Of a DNA stretch of 64,000 nt, positions 8,840 through 20,787 are shown in pieces (the stretch's first letter is position 1; each line of letters opens with the position of its first letter). Below the pieces are notes generated by a model that made no database searches, was not told where the DNA came from, and saw nothing but the letters and a program-made list of their open reading frames with translations. Position numbers and translations under genes: made by a program. Origin of the DNA: Flammulina velutipes (Eukaryota > Basidiomycota > Agaricomycetes > Agaricales > Physalacriaceae). The stretch covers positions 1,054,001 to 1,118,000 of the forward strand of contig JAALGH010000011.1 of NCBI GenBank assembly GCA_011800155.1, given 5' to 3'.

Positions 8840-10999
8840 ATGGCCTCTATCACGAACACCATGGATACCTACTACACTGAGCCAAAGTGGTGGACAAGTT
8901 TCCTTCACATCTTCAGTCAATTCTTGTCCCGCACACAGCCTAATACCGACTCAATCGCCGAGACGTGGCTTGCGGGCTTCTCCGACTCAATCTTAGCTCA
9001 GGACGCAGATACCGTAACAAAATTCTTTGCGCCAGATGGATTCCTGCGCGACATGCTCGTTTTCGCTTGGGCTAGACGTACGATACGCGGGCATGACAAG
9101 ATCTCTGCGTACCTAAAGGCTACCCTCGGCGATGCTGGCGTATCCGGCGTTACTATGGACAAGCGTCCGTCTATGGCTCCCCACACAAGCCTGGCTGGAG
9201 ATGGAATAGCATTCGGTATCGTTTTCCGAACGGCTGTCGGTTGTGGAAGAGGATACGTCAATCTCGACAGTAACGGCAAGGCTGCGGTTGTTCTCATGGT
9301 TCTAGAGGATATCGATGGTCATCCTGAGGCTGGTCCTAACTTCGGAGGTCACCAGAAGGGACCGGAGAACTGGAGCGAGGTTCAAAGGCAGTATCGTGGA
9401 GAAATAGAGAAAGACCCATATGTCCTGATTGGTGAGCTCAGTGCTTCTAAACTCCAGTCAGATCTACCTAACGTACATTGGAAGTCGGCGCTGGTCAGGC
9501 GGGTCTGGTTGTTGCTGCGCGATTTCGTCAAATGGGTTTGAAGACGCTCGTTATTGACAAAGAGCCACGAGTTGGCAATGTGTGGCGTAATCGATACCCA
9601 ACACTTACATTGCACACTCCGCGGTCTCACCATCAATGTACGATACTCTATCGCTGTGCATTCGCGTATATTGACGTCATACTAGTGCTGTATCAGCCGT
9701 TCCCTACGAACTGGCCATTGTTTACTCCAGGCGCCAAATTCGCGGATTGGCTGGAACAATATGCCGTCACCCAGGAACTCGTCGTCTGGACGAGCTCGAC
9801 GGTAGCCAAACCTCCGACGTACAACAGAACCTCGAAGACATGGACTGCCCAAATCGACCACGATGGAACACAGGTGGTCGTACATCCCGCCCATATCATC
9901 TGCGCGACAGGCGTGATTGGCACCGTTCCCAAGATTCCTCAGATTCTCAACTCCGACGTCTTTAGAGGGAAGACGCTTCCAGCTAATAGATACTCGGGCG
10001 GAAGGGAGTTTACTGGCAGTGATGTGGTCGTCGTGGGCGCTGGTAACACCAGTTCGGAAATCTGCCAGGATCTTGTGTTCCATGGTGCGAAATCTGTGAC
10101 GATGGTGCAGCGTTCGACGACTTGTGTTATGACCCTCGAGTCGCAGAAGCATGGGCACCTCGGGATGTTTCCTGAAGGGGCGCCTGTCGATGCCTCTGAC
10201 TTGGAGTTCATCGCCACACCTATACATCGGCTAAAGGAATTATTGGCTATGGAGGCGCACGTCTTTGAAGCGGAGCACGAGTTGATGCATGATGGGCTGC
10301 GCAAGGCTGGATTATCTGTCCACCTCGGTGATCGTGGGACAGGTCTACTTCCTCTAGCCCTTGAGAGGCTCGGAGGTAAGGTTGTTTTACTGAGGTGTGG
10401 CGCATGCTAACGTGATCGTTTCTCAGGCTATTGTAAGCCTCAGTGTCGCGAAGTGTACTTTGACTGATGTTCTATAGGGGTGGACACTGGATGCGCAGAG
10501 CTCATCATCTCTGGAAAGGTCAAGATTAAGCATGGCGTTGAACTCAAAGAGTACCAGACCGACAGCCTGACCTTCAGCGACGGATCTACAATCCCCGCCG
10601 ACGTTGTGATCTATGCGTAGGTTTAAGGCTTTGGAGGTGTGCTGGCTTACGATTGGGAATCAGGACTGGATATCGCAACGTCCGGGATACCCTCGAAGGT
10701 GTGTTCGGTGAGGAGGTCATTAAGCAGACAGGCGAGGTGTGGGGACTCGACGAGGAAGGTGAAGTGAAGGGCGTGTTTCGGCCTTCCGGGCACCCTGGGG
10801 TATGTCTAGCTCTCTCTTGTGGATTGGGCTGACCAGTCGCGTCTAGTTCCGTTACATCGGCGGAGACCTTCCAACCATTCGATTCATGTCAAAGATACTG
10901 GTGTGTGCATCTCACAACCATTCCCACATGATTTATTGACAATTTTCGTAGGCCTTGGAATTGAAGGCTATCCAACTGGGAATGCGATCGGAGGACTAG
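8840..10999 (+). CDS. Flavin-containing monooxygenase with N-terminal NTF2-like domain
   Basis: NAD(P)H/FAD-dependent monooxygenase of the FMO/YUCCA-like group, probably cytosolic. The ATG at 8840 precedes an NTF2/SnoaL-like region (about residues 35-150, LAGFSDSILAQDADTVTKFF). The FAD Rossmann motif VGAGQAGLVVAARF follows, reassembled across intron 9432-9484. Then come VWRNRYPTLTLHTP, a second Rossmann motif VVVVGAGNTSSEICQDL, and the C-terminal VIYATGYRN. Introns were placed by frame; another near 9638-9686 gives SHHQLLYQPFPTNWP. The last exon ends GMRSED at 10999. In the FMO signature (FxGxxxHxxxY/F) the His is replaced by Pro (FRGKTLPANRY). The fusion layout matches other fungal FMO-like proteins. 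The substrate is unknown. Confidence 0.85.
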
Positions 11000-11588
11000 T
11001 CAGAAAGAGAATACAAGGTTTGTGGAAGAAGTGGAATGTGATGGCGACTTCATCGTTGCAGTGGTCATATATCATTGTCGTTGGTAGATGACGGGGACCG
11101 CAATGTTTCTTGTCTCTCAATGGGATTTGTTCTGATTAGAATGGACACCCTAAGTCGAAGTGTGTACTATGGGTGTTAACTGATGTTAGATGGAGTGGAT
11201 GTTAAGTAGATAGATAGGAATATCCATTTGCGCCACATTCTCGATACATGAGTCTCTTGCCATCCATGCCTCCAGAGACTTGTAAGAGTACCATACACAG
11301 GACAGTCGTCAATGAAAAATGTCTTTCATCCGAGTCGTCGTCCATTGCATAAGATCTGTTCCTACATTGACCCAAACCACTCCACCATTGAGTACTTACT
11401 AAAAATGTATCAAAAAAAAGAGAACATGCATTGAAGTAAAAGAAATATATAGAAGCCAGTCTGGTCATGGTATCGTAACTGAGATCGTTCAACAAATGAT
11501 GGAATGAACAGTCAGAAGAGCAAACAGCAACTTTTAAAGACAGCTTTATGATAAAGGTAAGCGCATAAGTAAGGATAAAAGATGCCCC
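11000..11588. other. Intergenic region between convergent genes
   Basis: 3' flanks of the monooxygenase and CLA4, including an A-rich tract near 11410. A GCGCCACA octamer lies at 11230-11237. No gene supported. Confidence 0.4.
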
Positions 11589-14298
11589 TCATGACCCTTG
11601 CTTGTGGCGGAATCGGAGGAGCGGTGCCAGGCTGGGGGACGAGCACGCCTTTTGCAAGAACTCGTGCTAGAGCAGAACGAATCAACACCGCCGTCTCAAA
11701 GAAGGATAAGAACGTACCTGTAATAGCTCATGCGCAGTCGCCCGGCTGCCTACGTCGACACAAAGACACACAGCCAAAAAGCCCTTCAGCTCCTTACTGA
11801 GCGCCTCTGGCTTCTTCAACGTCGGTGTCCCGTTCGTCGCAATCAAATACAGGGCCTTCAAAGGCTCTTCGTCCAGGTAAGGAGGCTCGTTCTCAATCAT
11901 CTCAATCGCCATAATACCCAGAGACCAGATGTCGACTTTGGCGCCGTACTCCTTCTGCTTGACGACTTCCGGTGCCATCCAGTAAGGTGTGCCCACCATT
12001 GTCGCACGCTTTGACTTCTGATCAGTGAGCTTCGCACAGAAACCGAAATCGGCTGGATGAGCGTTCAGTAAAGGTGAAAGTGCAGAAATAAAAGTGCGTA
12101 CTGATTTTGACACGGCCTTGAGCGTCAAGGAGTACGTTATCGGACTTGATATCACGATGGATGATACTCTGGCTATGAAGATGACACAGGCCTTTGCACG
12201 TCTAGGCACAATATTAGCACAGATTCGAGAGACGAGAACGAAGAGTACGCACTTCCAAGGAGATATTTGATATCTGATCCTCCTCCAGGGTGTTGTTCTC
12301 GATAATATCCGTCAACGCGCCACCCTCCATGTACTCCATCACCACCCACAACTCTGTCGCCCTCACCAGGTACGACTCCAAAAAGTTGACAATATTTGGG
12401 TGTTGACTCTCTTTCATGACGAGAATCTCGTTCACGATCAACTCTTTCCTCGGCTGATGCGTCAAATCCATCTCTTTGATCGCAACTTTCTTCCCAGTCG
12501 CCAACGTTTTGGCGACAAACACCTGGCCGGACGCACTAAAAGGAACACATCAGGAAGCCGTCCCGTGCGATAGACAACGTAACACGTACCCCTGCCCAAC
12601 CTTCTTGATCTTGCTGTACAATGTCTTCGGGTCTTCCTCGGAGACAACTTGTCGTAGCTTCTCCATAATCTGCACTTCAGTCATCGTGCTGATCCGCTTT
12701 TCTTTTGGCTTTTCCAACGCAGCGGCGGCAGCAGCGACACTTCCCTGTGTAGCTTTGGGCTTCTCCTCAGCCAATACTTGCACCTTCTTGGGCTGTAGCG
12801 GTTTCACTGGAGGTGGTCCAGCAGTGGCTCCCGCGGCGCCCGATACAGGTTGAGTAGCCGCGGTGGTCGTAGCAGGTGATGATTTAGCAGGCGCGCCCAT
12901 GGCGGGACGAGTCTCTGGCGTTCTCGCACGAGGACCATCCGGCGGAGAAGGCTCCCTCAGATTCTTGCCTTGGCCAGATATTGGTAGCGAGTCATTGCGA
13001 GTAGGAAGGTTGCTGCCCGGCGGACCATGCGCCTTTTGGCGTGCGCGAAGATCAGCGGAAGAGGGTGTGTGCTCGCCAGACGTTTTGCCCTGGGCGGGTG
13101 TGGGTGGTGCTGGTCGAGTACCTGTAAGAAGAGGGCGAGGAGGTGCTGGACGTGATGCCTGTAGGCCTTGTGATGGCGTAGCAGGGAGAGGTGGCCTGCT
13201 GGAGGGACCTGCACCTATTGTGTTCGACGAATATCCGTTGACTGTGTCTGCTGCTCGAGCGAGATCCCCGTTGACGTTTGGCGTTGACTCTTGCCGTTTG
13301 ACCGAGGGTCGTGACGATTCCGACGCGCCGGCATTGAGAGGCGAACTAGTTTTGTTCATACCCGCGAGACCTGTGCCAGCGTTGAAGCGGGCAGGTGCGC
13401 TTGAGTCTGAGTAGTTTGAGAGCTGCGACCCGGAGGAGGATCCATTGACGCGAGACATGCCTATAGTGTCCTCCAGTTCGCGCTTTTGGTGATCAGTGTA
13501 AAACTCGAGAACGTCGAGGACAGCTTGGGGATCCTTAGCGTAGTCTTCTCGTGTGATGGCAGACTTTGTCAACAACTTGCTCCATTGGTCTGGCATGCCC
13601 TGGTAGCCGGTTGAGCAGGCGTGCAGCACTTTTTCTGGAGGAACGCACCGTGAAAGCACCAGAAACGGGGTCAAAGCCAACATGAACCTTGTGCACGAAG
13701 TTTGTAGGATTGCTAACTCCCATCAGCGGGCTTCGTGTGTATATGTCGTCCTGCCAACTGTACAGCTCCTCGTCGTTCTTGAGGGAGAAGAAGAAACGCT
13801 TGTCCTTGGTTTCTAGGATGAGGCAGTACGGCTTGAGATCTGTTCGCTCGACGTTGGAAATATCACCGAGTTGGATGACGGTTTGTTGAGGCGCATTCTT
13901 TGGAAAATGTAATGAGCGTACAACGAGGTGAAAGGGCAGCAGCGCACCTCTGACTTGTGGATGGACAGCGTCTGCTCCTTGAGGACCAACCATTTCAGCT
14001 TCCATATCCAACTGGCAAACGTGCCCTCCTCCTTTATGCTTACAGACCCCGAACGGACGACGTTGGATCCACCGCCCATGCTGTTGCTTCGACTCGGAGA
14101 GCCGCCTATGCCAGAGTAGGAGTTCATGTACGACGAGCTCGACGGCGACGCAGGCGAATTGAACGAAAATGAAGAATTGTAGCCGGACGAAGAGAGAGAT
14201 GCGGTCGACAACTGTGGGCTATCCGTGGGTCGCCTGTTGGGTGCTTGAGGTGCTGGCCGCGTCGGCGTCAACGAGCTTGGCGTTATGTTGTAAGCCAT
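11589..14298 (-). CDS. CLA4: CLA4-type p21-activated kinase (PH-CRIB-kinase)
   Basis: PAK-family Ser/Thr kinase acting downstream of Cdc42/Rac in polarity, septation and filamentous growth. The start is ATG at 14298 (MAYNITPSS). Order: a Ser-rich N-terminus; a PH domain ([18 protein letters not shown] ... [13 protein letters not shown]); a CRIB motif ([21 protein letters not shown], then [11 protein letters not shown] after a short intron); a long Pro/Ser/Ala-rich linker; and a kinase domain with [36 protein letters not shown], a GTPYWMAPE activation segment and DIWSLGIM. The last exon ends HKQGS then TGA at 11589-11591. The PH-CRIB-kinase order separates CLA4 from STE20, which lacks the PH domain. 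All catalytic motifs are present. At least six introns. Confidence 0.95.
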
Positions 14299-14910
14299 CG
14301 TCAATGCTCGACAAACAGCGAAATCGGATTACTGGAAATGAACTAGAGATTATCCGGACAACAGATAAACGGTGAGCACGACGAGACGTGTCTAGTCGGC
14401 AACGTCGTGACGCTCTCGTTAATGTCGTCGTCGCTGTGGGCAACGACGAGCAGAAAAGCGGAATTAGGTGGTCGGTGCTGTCTGAGGTGATTGAGGACAA
14501 GGGAACAGTGCACTTTGTTTGCGCAAGATGGCGGCACGACCGGATCTATCCGGACGCCGCCCTTGACTAGTCCTTCACTCTTGCCTTGACCTGTCCATTC
14601 CAGAAGTGACTAGCCATTTCCTTACTCAAAGACCACATCCACAGTAAATAACTTGTAAGCTTGGGAGCTACATATCCCTTCCTCGTTGATTCCCGGGGTT
14701 GCCGCCCAGGTACACGAATCATAGTAAAGATTACTGTTGTCAAGGCTCAATGCTCAGCTGGCATACAGGATTTGCCGAACCTTTTACATGTCCTTCATGA
14801 ACAATGTCAGCGCTACATTACACACTCTATGGAAACTAGATTATATGATCTTATAAGAAAAATGACGGTACACAAAGTATACCGAAATGTAAAATGGATG
14901 GGCCCAAGCG
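14299..14910. other. Intergenic region
   Basis: CLA4 5' region and the 3' flank of the FunK1 kinase gene. No gene, tRNA or repeat supported. Plus-strand frames here lack coding character. Confidence 0.4.
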
Positions 14911-17391
14911 CTAAGTACTCCGTGGCACAAAGTCAAACTTCTTCTGAGCCGTCCAAATATCCTCAGCCCCGTCCAACGACGACTCGGCAACCGACTCGGC
15001 AACATCACGTAGGTATCCTTCGAACCTGGTATACAGATCCAAGATACCCGGCTTAAGCAAGTTGTGCGGGAAGTTTGGCTTTCCCTCCACCTCCATATAT
15101 CTATTGACCAAGGCGGCCCGCATAGATCTCATATTTTCCACAGCGACCGAGAATGTATAGTCGAAAAGGCAGGGAGCGTCTTCATCGAATACAGACCTAA
15201 AGAACCTGGTACGTGTATAGCAGGGGGAGAAGATGACTCCGTGGTACTCAATGCGTGAATCCAGTAGCAATGAGGGGAACCGGGCAGAGCGTTGCGCCTG
15301 TTGCGATATTTTGGACCCAAGTTTCCAGCTCGCCATCCACCATAGTGATTCCAGATCATGAAGGTAGCCCGGGGAAAAGGGAACGGAAAAGGGAGGTTTG
15401 GTCTTGTTCTTGTAAATCCTCGTCGCGATGGCGGCCGTGCCAATAAGCGCCAGAGGAAGGAGAAAGTACGACAGCCTGGTTCCTGTTTTCAGTCCAAATC
15501 CCAATGCCAGCGCCAGCGCCAATACCAATATCCCTACGACAACAAACAGACCCAAGTCCTTGGACATTCGCTTGTCATCTTTGTCTTCCATTACTTGTAC
15601 TCGAAATTCGTAGTAGCGGCTGCTCACTTCAATTGCCATGAACGCCGGAGTGCCCTGGTGTGCAGCAGTTCAGATGAAGGAAACAGAAACATACAAAAGG
15701 ATGACACTGACAGATCTGGTAGCATGAGCAGCTCTCTCATCTCTCAGAGAAAGTGAATATTCAAGATCAGAAATGCGCGCGAGGCCGTCGAGAAGAATGA
15801 TGTTCCCGTTGCCGAGGTCACGGTGCACCATGCCAGCGCTGAACATATACATTAAACCTGGAATATATCAGAATGTGAGCAGAGAAAGATTGGTTGAACG
15901 GACCTTTCGCTACGTGTGCGAATGAGTTGAAACACGTGCGTAGGTCATCGACATCGTGTAGAGCCTGGCCGATACCACGAAAGAGTGTGCGACATTGCTT
16001 TCGGTCTTCGAAAGATATCTTGTACCTCGGGGAAGGTACGGGAGCCATGGATGTGGGAGGAGCACCGACTGGCTTTGGGTGTGAGGCGTTAACAATCCTG
16101 CTCTTGTATATACGTGGGTCCGAGACGTTGCGAAGAATAGGGAACCAGTCATGCTCCTCCGGGAGCGGATGGCGCATAAACGAGCGAGTCGCGCCGGAGG
16201 CAAGGATCTGACAATCGTGAATGGGCATGAAATGTTCGTGGAATTTCTCCGGCTTCATGATTTTCGCGGAGATGGGGTTCACTGTGTTGAGACCATCCAG
16301 GATGGACTGCTGAATATCCGCTTCCGTTAGAGCATCGACACTGAGGAAGCAATCTTTGAGCACAAAATCAGCCCCGTGCTCGTCTTGGACATGCCAGATG
16401 CGAGAGTTTGGGCCGACTATAGATTTAGTCCGAAAGTCGCTCAAGGAGGAGACTGTTTTGTACCAGACGTCGGCTAGCAGGTACTCGTACTGAATGTTGT
16501 CGGGCTTGGTACCGGCCACACGCCTGACGGTGGGGTCGAACCCAGCTGCTTCAGGGGTAGCAAAAGATATTGATGCGACATAATGGACCAGTGGGCCTAC
16601 GTCCTATAGGAATGTAAGAGAAAGCTCTATTCAGTTGGAAGGACGCACTCTGATAAAGTCGAATGGCTTCGAGACGGCGATATGGGATTTGGAGAAGAAC
16701 CAAATCCTGGTGTTTGCATCCTCTATAGTGAGGCCGAACGAGAAAAGTCGACATGGATCTGTGTAAAAGAGGAAGGAAATATTTCCCATAAGTCTCCGGA
16801 CATCCTACTAGTACGAAATAGGTCATGCGATGGACCGATGTAAAAACCACTCACATCGTTGATACTTTCGTCATTGTTGTGTAGCTTGAACTCTTCAAAG
16901 TCGACAAGGTCGCATAGTGGGTGTGGGTGTTTGTTACCAGGGCGAGCAGTGGTCTTCTTCAGAACCAACCCGTTGTCAGGCTTGAATTCACTGTTTATGG
17001 AGGGATCCCAGGCGGCACTGTTCGGAGAATACGAGACGTCGTAGTTAGCCGATCTTCCTAGTTCCTTTGCGGCCGTGGAGATGATGTTTTCGAAGACCTG
17101 GGCAAAGGGAGCGAATACTTTGTCCTTTTTCTTTCCCGTCGCTGAGGGATCTTTTGGAAATAACGCAATGCGGCCGTTCGTCACGTAGTCTCGTACGTAG
17201 GAGGACTTGATCCTTTCCATCGCTTCCGCGGAGATTCCTAGAGGCAGCATGTGGTTGACCATATGATGGACACTGACGATGGGGACGCCAATGGGGATCC
17301 AGTCAGACGCGACGTCGTCTCGATTGGACTCTATGTTGCTATTGCTATGGCTAGATGATGATGTATACGACGCCTCGTGTGGCGTAGTCAT
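14911..17391 (-). CDS. FunK1-type fungal protein kinase with an inserted hydrophobic segment
   Basis: Fungal-specific FunK1 kinase-like protein. ATG at 17391, stop TAG at 14911-14913, with several short introns. The N-terminal region contains WDPSINSEFKPDNGLVLKK and DFEEFKLHNNDES. The kinase part has a Lys region (DFVLKDCFL), the loop MVHRDLGNGNIILLDG, and DLEY in place of DFG, as is usual for FunK1. It continues with GTPAFMAIEV and YLHDLESLWWMASW. Between MAIEV and YLHDLESLWW lie roughly 80 extra residues with two very hydrophobic stretches (about 15440-15560: GLFVVVGILVLALALALGFG, and LSYFLLPLALIGTAAIATRI). The open frame is continuous there; a missed long intron is the alternative. FunK1 genes are expanded in mushrooms and poorly characterised. 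Confidence 0.82.
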
Positions 17392-17744
17392 CGTGAACTG
17401 GCCTTAGAATTCAGCTTTCAAGAATGTAGAACGGAAGGTAATACTGACGACGCGTCAAGGCAAGAGAACAATATTCCCACGCCTGTCAACATTTCCGATC
17501 AGCTATCTTCGCAAATTGGTAGAGGAGAAAGAGGTCTTCGGCAAATAGCGGTTCGATGATCCTTGACTCTTGACACTGACACTGCACTGACATGTCGCAC
17601 GAATCCATTGGAAAACTTACTCTCAATTGCAAATGCTAGCAATAACATGTGGGTGTCGCAGCCGTGCACACGGCTTATCTGCGCTTCTCTAAATGGCCCC
17701 ATAGTCGTCTTTCTTAAACATAACTTAACATTCAAGCTTGGAAA
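17392..17744. other. Intergenic region
   Basis: 5' flank of the FunK1 kinase gene. No gene seen. An A-rich tract at about 17741-17751 marks the edge of the inverted duplication. Confidence 0.4.
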
Positions 17745-19815
17745 AAAAAATAAGGCATGTAGTATGTAACTACATTGCGCATAAGGCATACTAACTATTA
17801 GTCATAGCATAGGTGGATAAAATGCGGAAGCTTCTGCCACTATATCATCACTTCCAACTTCTCTGAATCAAGGTTGACTTGAAAGGCCTCGAACCGCAAC
17901 GAGGAGCCTTTCCTAAGCTCTTTCACCACAGGTATTCCGGAAACTCTGCAGTACCATTTCCAGCACATCTGCTGATGAGTCGTCCAGATATGAGCTTTCG
18001 GCATGTATGGCAAGTGCATTTCCTCAGGAAGCTTCCCGCTCAGCTGCAGATTGGTTGCCATCTTCAAGACCGCGACGGGTTGTTTCTTCAGGCTACGTTT
18101 CAGCTTCCGAGCCCGAGCCCCGTCGAGCTGTCTCAAAGCTACAGGCCACTTCCTGTGGTATGTCTCCCATGGAACCGTATAGCCAACCTCTAGTTTCTTC
18201 AAGATGGGCTGAACTTGATCAGGCGAGGGCCGACTCTTCTTTGAAGGCCTAGCATCTCCTTCCCCGACATCCTTGTCGCGCTTCCTCTTGCGCTCTCCAC
18301 TTGGTTGATCACCGACCGGAACCGAACTCTGACACTTGCCCCAAGGAATATTGCTTTCTTTGCCGACGTCCTCCTGCGTCTTCTCGTGCACGTCTTCAAT
18401 CAAAGCAGAGGACGAACTCGGACCCTTCTTCGAGGGCCTATCGTCTCCTTCGCCGACATCCTCGTGCTTCCTCTTATGATCACTTCGTGGTTGGTTATCC
18501 AAAGCGGGAATAGGATGAGGTGTTTCGGCAGGGCCTTTCTGAGGGTTATCGTCAGCGGGAATGGATACAGGGACAGTCTTCGTAGGAGATGTGTTGGACA
18601 TCATATTTTCTGGTGCGCAAGACTGGGTTTGAGCAAGGATGTCCTTGAGGACGGTGGCATCCGAGTCGAGTTCAAGTTCGCGCTTGGGAGCAGGATTGGA
18701 ATCGGTAGGATGAGGAGCCCACGGATCGAAGGGTGCGCTATTCTCCTTGTTGGATGCAAGGCTCTTCGGCGATGGCGTAGGGGTCGCGGATCTCTCCTGC
18801 GACTCAGGATGTTCATCTCTCGTACTTTTTTCGAGCGCCCGTGCTTTCAGCCTTTCTCTTGGTGTGTCTTTAGGACGCTGGAACCGCTCTGGCCTGTCCT
18901 TCCAAGCGTTAAACAGCGCCATAGATCTCTCATGGCGAACCTTCCTTCTCTTCTCTGCCACTCGCCTCATATATTCGTCCACTCTGGACATCCTGATCGC
19001 AAGGTTCTCCAATTGCCTCTTGATGTCTGGTGTTATCACGACGTAGCCAGCTGTGCGTGGATCACGGCGGGCCTCAGCGATGCTAACAGGACACTGAACA
19101 CGGAGCTCCTCCATCTTCTTCATCTCTGCGAGAAATTCGCTTTTCAGCCGAGGCTTAGCTTGGAGGAGTACTATATCTTTGATTCTGGGCTGCTGCATCA
19201 GGCTGTGTGGCAGGATATTCTTGTGATACAGCCAATGTACCCAGATTGCCTCTTGGTTCGTCACCTTCAGCCTATGGAGGAATGGAATCCTCAGTAGGGT
19301 TTTTCGGAGGGGTCCGGTGACGAATATCATATCTGCACCTTCTTTGCCTGCGTGTAGGCTTTCGTGAAGGATGTAGAGGAGGGTTCGGACAAAGCCCACG
19401 GGCAAAGTGGTGGGAGGGACTCGGACGTGGTTTGGGACAGCGACTGGATTGTTGCTGTTCGGGGTTTTGGTAGCCTCCGCCGTCGGGGTGGTAGTGCTGG
19501 GAGAAGACGGGGGTATTGAGGGAACATCGACTGCCTGGTCGATGTTGGACATCTTGATAATCTTGATTATGGTCGTGGATGATTGTGGTCAATGGTAGAA
19601 GTTGTTGAGAGAGACACAATACATGCGCACGATTGTTATAGGCAATTGTTTATTTCATATTCGAACAATGAAATTTTATGTGCATGCCAACCATTGTCTG
19701 AAGTTTCCAAATATGTCGCGTCCTGCGATGAGAACAAGCGCAGTTGGCGGCATTTTCTTCGGTGCAGGGAGGCGTAAGTTGCGTTCCTCCATCCTCCATC
19801 CTAAGCCGCCACAAC
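17745..19815 (-). repeat. Right arm of the ~2-kb inverted duplication
   Basis: Opposite-strand counterpart of about 6325-8440, carrying the third orphan paralogue and its flanks. Both arms share the 3' sequence through TACATGCCTTATTT and the 5' flank through the CGCATGTATTGT block, more weakly further out. The arms lie about 9.3 kb apart. Confidence 0.75.
17840..19552 (-). CDS. Intronless orphan nuclear-type protein, paralogue 3 (570 aa)
   Basis: Close homologue of the protein at 6601-8337. The start, the WKDRPERFQRPKDTPRER motif and the C-terminal domain (PWETYHRKWPVALRQLDGAR to LDSEKLEVMI) are almost identical. Differences cluster in the middle. Here the coiled-coil region has lost a short stretch (KVRHERSMALF versus KVRQEVLAIEKADRSMALF), and the second ~30-residue basic repeat is strongly diverged (VHEKTQEDVGKESN). 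Intact and intronless, with no sign of decay, so both copies are probably expressed. Function unknown. Confidence 0.85.
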   Translation of the reverse strand: MSNIDQAVDVPSIPPSSPSTTTPTAEATKTPNSNNPVAVPNHVRVPPTTLPVGFVRTLLYILHESLHAGKEGADMIFVTGPLRKTLLRIPFLHRLKVTNQEAIWVHWLYHKNILPHSLMQQPRIKDIVLLQAKPRLKSEFLAEMKKMEELRVQCPVSIAEARRDPRTAGYVVITPDIKRQLENLAIRMSRVDEYMRRVAEKRRKVRHERSMALFNAWKDRPERFQRPKDTPRERLKARALEKSTRDEHPESQERSATPTPSPKSLASNKENSAPFDPWAPHPTDSNPAPKRELELDSDATVLKDILAQTQSCAPENMMSNTSPTKTVPVSIPADDNPQKGPAETPHPIPALDNQPRSDHKRKHEDVGEGDDRPSKKGPSSSSALIEDVHEKTQEDVGKESNIPWGKCQSSVPVGDQPSGERKRKRDKDVGEGDARPSKKSRPSPDQVQPILKKLEVGYTVPWETYHRKWPVALRQLDGARARKLKRSLKKQPVAVLKMATNLQLSGKLPEEMHLPYMPKAHIWTTHQQMCWKWYCRVSGIPVVKELRKGSSLRFEAFQVNLDSEKLEVMI

Positions 19816-20404
19816 GAGCGCGAGCGTGGGACATAGTTGAACGAGGTAAGCCTTATCGACCTGCCCAGGTTCTTTTCGGTGGTCAGCCCAACTCAACGCC
19901 AACCTCTTTCCTCATAATAAGTACGGTAGGTAGAATTTTGACTCTACTACACATCAACTTCGAACGGCGCTCAAACGCCACACTCCCCCAAAAAAGTCAA
20001 CTGCGACAGATCTAGACTACTATGCGTGAAGTTGATAGACGTTCCGCCCTGCTATCACAGAGCTAACCCCAAGATAAGGAGCATCGACCACAAAAATCTC
20101 TCAGGTCGATGTCCCTACAGCGTTGCATCGATAGTGGCTCTGAGCGACGAGAATAAGAATAATTCCGCACGATAAACGGAAATATCTTACCTAGACTTTA
20201 TCGAAGTTGGAGAGCAGAAAAGGACCCACCGATTCCGCGGCGCATAAAAAACACAATACACAAGCAAACAACGCTGGGATGTGGCGCAGAAAGTAAAAAG
20301 TACCTCATACTCTGACTTCTCCGCATGCGTGGTATAAAATCGAGCCAGACAAAAGTCACTACACGAAACGACGGCAGATTGGTCACAAGGAGGAAAAGAC
20401 GTAC
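19816..20404. other. Intergenic region
   Basis: No supported gene. A TGTGGCGC octamer lies at 20280-20287. A minus-strand frame over 20187-20400 could be a 3' exon of the small downstream gene but has no recognisable content. Confidence 0.35.
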
Positions 20405-20752
20405 TCATGACTGAAGAGACGAAGCTAAAACCATGGATATTCCGTCTATTGGGATGCTTCCTGGATTCCTCGGCCGACACGTACAGTACGAAGGATGAAG
20501 GAGCAGGAAGGCCGCAACCAAATAGATTAGCTGGCTTTTTCGCGCAAGGGTCGGAAGCTGAACCAAAGCGAGGATGAGGAGTGATGCAAAGACGAGATAG
20601 TAGTTCGTAGGATACGGCGTAAGCTCTTCTTGACCTTCTAATACAATAAGCTCCTCTTCGTCTGTTGTGGACATAGGAGGAGGAGGAGGCGACATGATCG
20701 TGGGATGCAGAGGCTGACACAATTTGAATACGATCGACAAACTATTTGCCAT
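20405..20752 (-). CDS. Possible small two-helix membrane protein
   Basis: Reading frame of 115 codons from ATG 20752 (MANSLSIVF); internal Met codons at MSPPPPP or MSTTDEE are alternative starts. It has a Pro and acidic stretch (TTDEEELIVLEGQEEL), then two hydrophobic segments (YYLVFASLLILALVQLP and LIYLVAAFLLLHPSY). It begins 35 bp after the SEC20 stop on the same strand. Family not recognised; it could continue into further exons. Moderate to low confidence. Confidence 0.4.
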   Translation of the reverse strand: MANSLSIVFKLCQPLHPTIMSPPPPPMSTTDEEELIVLEGQEELTPYPTNYYLVFASLLILALVQLPTLARKSQLIYLVAAFLLLHPSYCTCRPRNPGSIPIDGISMVLASSLQS

Positions 20753-20787
20753 TGGTAGACTACCACTGGCAGTCAAGGTCTACATAG

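Noticed and set aside
12863..13414. Long plus-strand open frame
   Set aside because: Antisense shadow of the GC-rich Pro/Ser linker of CLA4.
16525..16545. tRNA B-box-like string (GGGTTCGACCCCACC on the minus strand)
   Set aside because: It lies in a FunK1 coding exon (GFDPT) and no A-box or cloverleaf can be drawn around it.
18305..19297. 330-codon plus-strand frame opposite paralogue 3
   Set aside because: Composition is that of an antisense shadow, and its counterpart opposite paralogue 2 is broken into shorter frames.
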